A DNA stretch of 12,856 nt from an uncultured Chlamydiae bacterium. Its GTDB lineage: Bacteria > Chlamydiota > Chlamydiia > Chlamydiales > SM23-39. Under the pieces are notes generated by a model, which was not told the origin of the DNA, ran no database searches, and saw only the letters and a list, made by a program, of their open reading frames with translations. The first letter of the stretch is position 1, and every line of letters starts with the position of its first letter. Both the position numbers and the translations under genes were made by a program. The stretch spans positions 1 through 12,856 of the forward strand of contig CAIVVG010000135.1 of NCBI GenBank assembly GCA_903909295.1, read 5' to 3'. Shown one piece after another: positions 6,786-12,856 of this stretch.

Positions 6786-9700
6786 ATGGATATTCGTTCT
6801 GTTTCCGGACCAGGTAATGTTGATCCATATAAATCTGGGGATCCTGGATTACAAGCAGCATTAGCTGCTGCTACTACGATAGAACAGGACTTTCCACTCG
6901 CTTGCGAACGTGCATTGGGCAAGCTGCTCGTGAACGAAATCAATTCGCTCATCGGTCAGGGCGGCACCCTTAAGGATTTTCAGGGCTGGCTCTCAAACAA
7001 CGACCTTCTCTTTCAGGGGCCTTCCTATTTTGGAGTGACCGAGACGGACGTGCTTTACATCTATGACAAAGTAGCCCAAAAGAGCACCGCTCCGACCTTT
7101 ACTCCGATGGATGACCTAATGGACCAGTTCGCTACCTGGCTCAATACAGATTCCGTTGTGGCTAATACGCCCAATTTCCAATTGGCCATCACAATGGGGT
7201 TTTATCCCCCGACTACGCCAGCACTTTTTGCCCAGTACTGCACACAGATCGCGGATGAAGGGGGGAGCCCCTTTGCCAACTTCGGGGATCTGATCGATCA
7301 CCCCGATGAGATCTACAAGTTTGCTTCACTGTCGGGGGCTCCGATGGAGCTCACTTGGGTAAAGGCTATGGCCCAGGCGCAAGTAGCCAATACAACGGGG
7401 GATGATAAAGCCTTCTTTCAGAGCATCGTGACCGAGTTGAATAAGTGCAGCACTTTGGCCGATTTTCAGGCCTGGGTAAAGACAACCTACGGCGTGCAGG
7501 ACGCCTACATGCAAAATCCGGGGGTTGATGCCTCTTTGATTGAGCAGTTTTATTTTCTTGCAGGGACTCCCACTGCTGCAACGACGCTGGACACCGATTT
7601 TTCTAAGCTGTACGCAGCATTGAGTGGCACTTCCTACAAGGACGCTCTTTTAGCACAGATCTCTGCATTGGGCAGCAATGGCACTGAAGCGCAGTTTGCT
7701 GCCCTTTTTTCTAAATACGACCTGTACTGGCAGTATCCTTCTTTGTCTGGGGATGATGTGGCCAAGATTGACGCTTGCTTCCACCAGACGCCAGCGGGAA
7801 TCACCGATATGGACACGGCGCTGCGAGAGGCGATTGCGTGGAAGGATCAGGCGAGCGGTGAGGCGCAACAGCTCGCAACCGATTTGTACAATGAGATCTT
7901 GCACGATTGCAATAGCCAAACGCCCATGAAAGGGGGGGCTTTATCCGCTTGGCTCACTCAGAATTTCGGAACCTATGACATCTACTGGAACTATCCGGGA
8001 CTGACAGAGACCGATGCGCAAAATTTCTTCTCGATTTGTAAAATAGATCCGGTCAGTGAGACCCCTATGGATAAGGCCTATTTTGCTGCCCAAACTTGGC
8101 TGCAAGGCCACTCCAATACGGACCCTGCTTATGCGTTTATCCAAAATCTCTTGAGCCAAATCACCTCGGAGGGGAGCTTCCAAGATCCGACGGCGTTCCT
8201 TGCACAATTTACCCTCACGCACGACATCTACTGGCAAAATACAACTTTTACTGAGCAGGATGGACTGGATATTTATGCGATTTGTCAAGCAAAAACTCCC
8301 CCTGCGTTCACTGATATGGACAACGCTCTTCGAGAGGTTCTCGCTTGGCTGGCGACTCCCAATCTCAGCGATCCTGCAAAACAGCTTGCCGCCACGTTAT
8401 ATATGGAGATTTCGAGCAATTGCAATAGCCAAACGCCTATGAAAGGCGGGACTTTGTCCGATTGGATTGCTCAGAAGTTCAGCACCGATGACATCTACTG
8501 GACCTATCCGGGACTAACGGAAGACGAGGCGTCAAACTTCTTCTCGATTTGTCGCATCGGGACGGTCAAAGATAATGACATCGATCAGGTGCACGCCTTT
8601 CTCGTCAGTTGGACGCCGGGAACCAGCGCTGGGGCCCAATTGCGTTCGGATCTAATTGCTTACATCGACGGTCTCAATAGCGGGACTTCACCTCAAACAT
8701 TCACAGATTTTGTCACAAAGATGTTCGTGAAATGCGACGCCTCCTGGCTCTATCCAGGCATCTCGTCAGATGACATCACGGCGCTGAATGCGGGCTGCAA
8801 GCTTTCCCTCGGCGAGGAAACCGATATGGACAAGGCCTATTTTGCTGTTCAAGCTTGGCTCACAGCCAATCCAGCTGCGGGGCCCATGCGTGACTTTGTG
8901 GCGCAGTTCTTCACTCAGATCAAGGCGGCGGGCAGCTACCCCTCCGTGACCACCACCTTGCTAGCCCCGTATAGCAGCCCTCCCAATAACGATATGTACT
9001 GGCAAGAGCCCCAGCTCACAAAGGACAACGTGGAGGAGATTTACACACTCCTGCAGCAGAAAGAGCCCCCCAAATTCACGGATTTAGACGGTGTTTACCG
9101 AATGACTTTGACTTGGATGGGCCAGGTTAAGCAGAGCGATCCGGCCGCCTATCAGCTGGCTTTGGACCTCAAGGCGGAGCTCGACCGGAGGGGTAGTAAT
9201 GGGGGTTCTTTGGCAGAGTGGAAAACCTGGATCCAAACTACGCTCCTTGGCCAAGATGACGTCTATTGGAAATACCCGGGCATCATCGATACCGATGTCA
9301 CTTCTTTTGAAACCCAGTACGGAATAACGGGCCAAGAAGACCTTCCGATGGACAAAGCCTATGCTGCGGCTCAATTCTGGATCAATACGCACCCTAGCAG
9401 TGATCCCGCTTATGGATTCATGAGAGGCCTGTTACAACAAATCGAAGGCTTAGGCAGCTATCAGCCCATGAGCACTCTGATGGCTCAGTTTGGCCCTCCG
9501 AACAACGATATTTACTGGCAGCATCCCCAATTCACGCCGCAAGATATTTCGGATGTCTATGCCATTTTTCAACAACAAACCGTCCCGGGCGTGACCGATA
9601 CGGACAAGGCCTACTTTGCGGCTGAAAATTGGCTGAAAGCCAACCCGGCTGCAGGGTCTATGCACGATTTTGTGTATGCCCTTTCCCAACAGATCGAGGC

Positions 9701-10499
9701 ACTAGGGAGTTACAAGGGCTTAGACAGTATTCTAAATCAGTTCCAACCCCCCAACAACGACTTCTACTGGCAACATCCCGATCTCCAAGGCGATGCAAAT
9801 ACCATCTACCAGATCCTTCAGCAGCAGCAAGCTCCCGGCATGAGTCCTATGGACACAGCCTATTTTGGTCTTCAGGCCTGGCTGCAGACCAGCCCCACAG
9901 GAGATGACTTGGCCCTGGCCAATGCGCTAAAGGACGAATTCGAAAGTCTCCATAGCTATAACCCTCTGAGCGACCTGACCAATTGGGCGCAAAACTTCAT
10001 CAATAGCAACAGCCCGATTTATAACAATGCCTCTGCGAACGCAGTTCAGACATTTTTAAACATCACGGGAGCGGTCGATACGTCGTTTAGTAAGATTCAA
10101 ACTGATATACAAGCCTATCTGGCGGCTGAAACAGCCGCCATCGCCGAGATCGAAACTATGATGCGCCTGCGCGCGCCACCGAATGCCGCGCAAGCAAGAC
10201 AATTTGAAACCTATTTAAATAACATGATTGCCACTTACGGCACTCTTGCCGTAGCGTCTCGCTACGGGATTTCGGTTACCACGCTGAACACGGTACTCCA
10301 GGAACTCCCAGTTGCCGGAAGTTATAGCTCCTCAAATGCCCTCTTCACAGCTGCATTGGCCGAAATTGCCGAGCTGGAAAAGGATAACGGTTCCCTCTCC
10401 GCCCTGAAGGCGTGGGCTCAATCGGTCAACTTAAGCAACTATCCAGGGCTCTCAGCTGCTGACTTGGCCGAATTTCAAAAACTCCTGAACTTACCCTGA
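6786..10499 (+). CDS. Giant tandem-repeat protein, unknown function
   Basis: I do not recognise a family. The 1237-residue product has no signal peptide and no hydrophobic membrane span, so it is either cytoplasmic or exported by a non-Sec route. After a short N-terminus (1-26, beginning MDIRSVSGPG) the chain is a run of degenerate units of 73-88 residues. Unit consensus: a start such as T-D-M-D-x-A-Y-F-A-x-Q-x-W-L, a helix ending near G-S-Y, then D-x-Y-W-x-x-P-x-L-T-x-x-D and a final helix. Unit starts fall near residues 108, 187, 269, 342, 428, 511, 599, 681, 767, 855, 939 and 1022. A half-similar unit leads in, and two more degenerate ones (to NYPGLSAADL, 1218-1227) close the protein. This predicts an all-helical solenoid rich in Trp and Tyr. 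The start is supported by AAGGTGAG and a near-consensus promoter. Codon use is less C-rich than in the flanking genes, and the first 35 codons are distinctly AT-rich. A secreted effector or surface-contact role is only inference. Confidence 0.85.
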   Translation: MDIRSVSGPGNVDPYKSGDPGLQAALAAATTIEQDFPLACERALGKLLVNEINSLIGQGGTLKDFQGWLSNNDLLFQGPSYFGVTETDVLYIYDKVAQKSTAPTFTPMDDLMDQFATWLNTDSVVANTPNFQLAITMGFYPPTTPALFAQYCTQIADEGGSPFANFGDLIDHPDEIYKFASLSGAPMELTWVKAMAQAQVANTTGDDKAFFQSIVTELNKCSTLADFQAWVKTTYGVQDAYMQNPGVDASLIEQFYFLAGTPTAATTLDTDFSKLYAALSGTSYKDALLAQISALGSNGTEAQFAALFSKYDLYWQYPSLSGDDVAKIDACFHQTPAGITDMDTALREAIAWKDQASGEAQQLATDLYNEILHDCNSQTPMKGGALSAWLTQNFGTYDIYWNYPGLTETDAQNFFSICKIDPVSETPMDKAYFAAQTWLQGHSNTDPAYAFIQNLLSQITSEGSFQDPTAFLAQFTLTHDIYWQNTTFTEQDGLDIYAICQAKTPPAFTDMDNALREVLAWLATPNLSDPAKQLAATLYMEISSNCNSQTPMKGGTLSDWIAQKFSTDDIYWTYPGLTEDEASNFFSICRIGTVKDNDIDQVHAFLVSWTPGTSAGAQLRSDLIAYIDGLNSGTSPQTFTDFVTKMFVKCDASWLYPGISSDDITALNAGCKLSLGEETDMDKAYFAVQAWLTANPAAGPMRDFVAQFFTQIKAAGSYPSVTTTLLAPYSSPPNNDMYWQEPQLTKDNVEEIYTLLQQKEPPKFTDLDGVYRMTLTWMGQVKQSDPAAYQLALDLKAELDRRGSNGGSLAEWKTWIQTTLLGQDDVYWKYPGIIDTDVTSFETQYGITGQEDLPMDKAYAAAQFWINTHPSSDPAYGFMRGLLQQIEGLGSYQPMSTLMAQFGPPNNDIYWQHPQFTPQDISDVYAIFQQQTVPGVTDTDKAYFAAENWLKANPAAGSMHDFVYALSQQIEALGSYKGLDSILNQFQPPNNDFYWQHPDLQGDANTIYQILQQQQAPGMSPMDTAYFGLQAWLQTSPTGDDLALANALKDEFESLHSYNPLSDLTNWAQNFINSNSPIYNNASANAVQTFLNITGAVDTSFSKIQTDIQAYLAAETAAIAEIETMMRLRAPPNAAQARQFETYLNNMIATYGTLAVASRYGISVTTLNTVLQELPVAGSYSSSNALFTAALAEIAELEKDNGSLSALKAWAQSVNLSNYPGLSAADLAEFQKLLNLP
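7907..7947 (+). repeat. Direct-repeat copy 1 (pairs with 8420-8460)
   Basis: These 41 bases match 8420-8460 at 37 positions, including a perfect 18-base start (TTGCAATAGCCAAACGCC). The offset is 513 bases, the length of two protein units. Both encode CNSQTPMKGG followed by L-S-x-W. Such DNA-level identity in an otherwise diverged array indicates a relatively recent two-unit duplication or gene conversion. Confidence 0.85.
8420..8460 (+). repeat. Direct-repeat copy 2 (pairs with 7907-7947)
   Basis: Second copy of the segment at 7907-7947, with four mismatches in 41 bases. Similarity continues downstream into the YWxYPGLTE and NFFSIC stretches of the same unit type (for example TTCTTCTCGATTTGT in both). 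Confidence 0.85.
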
Positions 10500-10582
10500 G
10501 GGATTGTACGGACCCACTGAAAAAAGCGATTGCCTCTGAAACAGAGCGTTTTGAAAAGGCGTATGTCTGGCTGAGCGACCAC
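10463..10582 (+). other. Coding-like in-frame extension upstream of the glutamate dehydrogenase ATG
   Basis: The dehydrogenase frame is open back to the stop at 10460-10462. The translation just before Met (10583) reads DPLKKAIASETERFEKAYVW, then LSDH, and looks like real protein continuing into MPPKFFKEID. No ATG, GTG or TTG occurs in frame here, only CTG (10496, 10517), ATT (10472, 10529) and ACG (10508). GAGGGA (10499-10504 region), just after the repeat-gene stop, resembles a Shine-Dalgarno sequence and would best serve a start near 10508-10517. Possible readings: a rare non-AUG start, a start codon lost or displaced by the upstream gene, or a sequence error. Confidence 0.5.
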
Positions 10583-12856
10583 ATGCCTCCAAAATTCTTC
10601 AAGGAGATCGATGAGGCAACCAGGGTGATCATCGCCCGCAACCTCCTGAGCTTTCCTCTACAAGACCACTTCATCGCGATCCAGTTCCCCGATAAAATCA
10701 TCGTCCTTTGCGACGATGGTCCAGACGCTGACCTCAAAGTACTCAAGCAGTACACCCACATCGCGATCCGCTACTACCGGGCCTTTGTCTCCAACGCCCC
10801 TCCGCCAGGCGGGACGGGGCCTCTGCGCATCGCTCTGATCCACTCTCATGAAGAAAAGGGGGCGGCTGCGCGTCTGTTCAATGCGATGCCCCCCGAGCGG
10901 CAGCAACTGGCTCTGGCGCTGGCCGAGCAAGCAAAAACCCAAGATGAGTGTCAGTACTCTGTGCGCAAAAATGAGGACTGGAAAAAAACAGGCGCCCCCT
11001 CGTTGCAGCTGATGTTGGCGTGGAAAAACGTCCCTAAAGCGGGCTTCCTCTACCGCCTCTCCAAAATCATCTACCACCACCACTTAAGCCTTCAGAAAAT
11101 GGTCGCTACCTATACCGGGGATGTCTTAATTCTCTCGCTCGGTCTCCACGGCGTCGAGGGAAAGGCTGCGTGGGAAGAGGCTGACATCGACGATTTTCTT
11201 AAAGAACTTGTATTAGCCAAATACTTCCGAGTGACCGATGCTGTGGAAGCGACGTTTACAATCCCCCGCCTTTTGACCGGCAATGAGGCCCACCTAGTGC
11301 GCAACTTTGTGAGCTTTGTCCATCAGGTACTCGTCTACACCGATCCGAATCTCTACTCCCACGACAATGTGATAGAGGCCTTTTGCCGCCACCCCGAACT
11401 GACCGTTCAACTCGTCCAAGCCTTCCAAGCGAAATTCGATCCGAAAAACCACTCGCTCCGCCGCTACGACAAGATCAAAGAGGAGTGGCTGAGACTCGTA
11501 GACAAACTCGATACAGGCCAAGCGATCAACGACACCAGGCGAAAACAGATTTTTAAGCAAACACTCTCCTTCATCGACCATACTCTGAAAACCAACTTTT
11601 ACGAGCCCAATAAAAGTGCATTTGCCTTCCGCTTAGACCCCCACTACTTGGATAAAGAAAAGTTCCCTGAAATGCCCTATGGGATCTTTTTTATCCGAGG
11701 GATGTATTTCATCGGCTTTAACATCCGCTTCAAAGATTTGGCGCGCGGCGGAGTCCGAACGGTCATTCCCGATCGGATGGAGACCTTTTTGACGGAGAGA
11801 AACACGATTTTTTCCGAAGCCTATAACCTCGCTTTGACGCAGCAAAAGAAAAACAAAGATATCCCCGAAGGAGGCTCTAAAACGGCGATCTTGCTCGAGC
11901 CTTTTGAGGTCTTTGCCAAAGAGGAGACCATTTACCGAGAAGAGATGGAAGCTGAAGGGATCGACCCGGCCGTGTTAGAAGAGCGGCTCAAAATCTATGC
12001 CAAAGACCAAAAACAGGCCTATCTCTTTTCCTCTCAGAGGAGTTTCATTGAAAGCCTCATGACCCTCGTCAATTGCGAAGAGGACGGCTCTCTCTTGGCC
12101 ATTGGGATCGTCGATTACTGGAAACGGCCCGAATACATCTATCTCGGCCCCGATGAAAACATGTTCAACGACATGCTCATTTGGATTTCTAATTACGCTG
12201 TGGCGCAAGGGTATAAGCCAGGACGCTCCTTCATCTCCGGCAGACCCGGCGGCGGCATCAACCACAAAGAGGTCGGCGTCACCTCTTACGGCGTCAACGT
12301 CTACATGGAAGAGACCCTCCGCTTTTTAGGGATAGACCCCAAAACGACCCCCTTCACCGTCAAGATCTCCGGAGGACCCGACGGCGACGTCGCTGGCAAC
12401 CAAATCCTCAACCTCTACAAATTCTATCCCAAAACGGCCAAACTCCTCGCCTTGACGGATGTTTCAGGGACGATTTTCGACCCCGCAGGGCTGGACTTGA
12501 AGGAAATGGCCGAGCTTTTTCACAAAGCGCTCCCCATCCGCAATTACCCACCGGAAAAGCTCTCCGAAGGGGGCTTTCTGTTGGACCTGAAGACCAAACG
12601 GGAAGAGAGCGCCTACGCCACACAAACCCTCTGCTGGCGCAAAAAAGACGGAAAACTGATCCAAGACTGGCTCTCCGGCAATGAAATGAACCACCTCTAC
12701 CGCAGCAACGTCCACCAAGTAGTCGTCGATATATTTATCCCCTGCGGCGGCAGACCTCGCACCCTCAACGACGACAACTACATCAGCTATCTGATTGGAG
12801 AGAAACCCACCTCCAAAGCGATCGTTGAAGGGGCCAACCTCTACCTGACTCCAGGA
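10583..12856 (+). CDS. NAD-dependent glutamate dehydrogenase, large type (3' end outside window)
   Basis: A cytoplasmic enzyme that oxidatively deaminates glutamate to 2-oxoglutarate and ammonia with NAD+, feeding amino-acid carbon into the TCA cycle. The visible 758 residues exceed the common 450-residue enzyme, so this belongs to the large NAD-GDH class (115/180-kDa related). An N-terminal regulatory-type region of about 350 residues precedes the catalytic part. Motifs: LARGGVRTVIPDR (386-398), EGGSK with the likely catalytic or substrate lysine (K433), GPDEN (522-526), and the dinucleotide-binding SGGPDGDVAGN (596-606). Later come FIPCGGRP and VEGANLYLTPG, at which the window ends. No stop is reached. 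The first ATG is at 10583 with a poor Shine-Dalgarno, and the true start may lie upstream (see the extension at 10463-10582). It follows the repeat-protein gene without a terminator, so read-through transcription is likely. Identity is certain; the start is not. Confidence 0.9.
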   Translation, partial: MPPKFFKEIDEATRVIIARNLLSFPLQDHFIAIQFPDKIIVLCDDGPDADLKVLKQYTHIAIRYYRAFVSNAPPPGGTGPLRIALIHSHEEKGAAARLFNAMPPERQQLALALAEQAKTQDECQYSVRKNEDWKKTGAPSLQLMLAWKNVPKAGFLYRLSKIIYHHHLSLQKMVATYTGDVLILSLGLHGVEGKAAWEEADIDDFLKELVLAKYFRVTDAVEATFTIPRLLTGNEAHLVRNFVSFVHQVLVYTDPNLYSHDNVIEAFCRHPELTVQLVQAFQAKFDPKNHSLRRYDKIKEEWLRLVDKLDTGQAINDTRRKQIFKQTLSFIDHTLKTNFYEPNKSAFAFRLDPHYLDKEKFPEMPYGIFFIRGMYFIGFNIRFKDLARGGVRTVIPDRMETFLTERNTIFSEAYNLALTQQKKNKDIPEGGSKTAILLEPFEVFAKEETIYREEMEAEGIDPAVLEERLKIYAKDQKQAYLFSSQRSFIESLMTLVNCEEDGSLLAIGIVDYWKRPEYIYLGPDENMFNDMLIWISNYAVAQGYKPGRSFISGRPGGGINHKEVGVTSYGVNVYMEETLRFLGIDPKTTPFTVKISGGPDGDVAGNQILNLYKFYPKTAKLLALTDVSGTIFDPAGLDLKEMAELFHKALPIRNYPPEKLSEGGFLLDLKTKREESAYATQTLCWRKKDGKLIQDWLSGNEMNHLYRSNVHQVVVDIFIPCGGRPRTLNDDNYISYLIGEKPTSKAIVEGANLYLTPG

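Larger units (their letters stand above)
7107..10076 (+). repeat. Array of twelve degenerate ~250-bp coding repeats
   Basis: Coding repeats of the giant protein, first base at the M-D-like start of each unit: 7107, 7344, about 7590, 7809, 8067, 8316, 8580, 8826, 9084, 9348, 9600 and 9849. Two subtypes are visible. Type A contains L-x-x-W preceded by GG and ends in NFFSIC or similar (units at 7809, 8316, 9084). Type B has KAYFAxQxWL...GSY...YWQ and ends in a Q-rich helix (8067, 8826, 9348, 9600, 9849). The three latest-branching B units share PPNND before YWQ. The first three units and the one at 8580 are the most diverged. Confidence 0.85.

Noticed and set aside
5336..6952. Longer porin reading frame of 538 residues starting at 6952
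   Set aside because: The extra 92 codons cover the divergent promoters and the antisense of the repeat gene. The internal ATG at 6676 has a ribosome site and starts a proper signal peptide.
7107..10076. CRISPR array or noncoding satellite as explanation for the repeats
   Set aside because: The repeats are about 250 bp, degenerate, always in frame and vary by whole codons, so they are protein repeats.
10658..11083. Minus-strand open frame inside the glutamate dehydrogenase
   Set aside because: Shadow frame; the plus strand is continuously coding with conserved dehydrogenase sequence.

Overview
The window looks like a chromosomal segment of a chlamydia-related bacterium (Chlamydiota, environmental lineage). 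Three things point there: the order serS, small membrane protein, metal P-type ATPase, which I recall as the conserved CT729-CT728-CT727 block of Chlamydia; an outer-membrane porin of the Legionella-MOMP-like kind that is expanded in Waddlia and Simkania; and a large NAD-dependent glutamate dehydrogenase. By eye the DNA is about half G+C, higher than the best-known environmental chlamydiae, so I do not name a genus.

Left part (1-5174, + strand): a tightly packed operon of seryl-tRNA synthetase, an M18 aminopeptidase, a CCC1/VIT-like membrane protein and a P1B-type ATPase without an N-terminal metal-binding domain. The genes overlap by 31, 4 and 4 bases. The last two probably form a metal-homeostasis pair; the ATPase carries SPC and HEGGT motifs, which point to the Fe/Co/Zn (P1B-4) subgroup.

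Middle (5175-6785): a 130-bp near-palindromic element with a nested bidirectional terminator separates the ATPase from a convergent gene for a MOMP-like porin. That porin has a signal peptide, a coiled coil and a cysteine cluster ahead of the barrel. Its start region is a short AT-rich divergent promoter region shared with the next gene.

Right part (6786-12856, + strand): a 1237-residue protein made almost entirely of about a dozen degenerate helical repeats of 73-88 residues (hallmark D-x-Y-W...P...D), with no recognised family, followed directly by an NAD-glutamate dehydrogenase gene that runs off the window. The dehydrogenase frame is open and looks coding for about 120 bases before its first ATG, but that stretch has no ATG, GTG or TTG. 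Its start is therefore unresolved.

The best candidate for something undescribed is the repeat protein, together with its divergently transcribed porin neighbour. No stretch longer than 300 bases lacks a gene. I saw no tRNA, rRNA, CRISPR array or insertion sequence.
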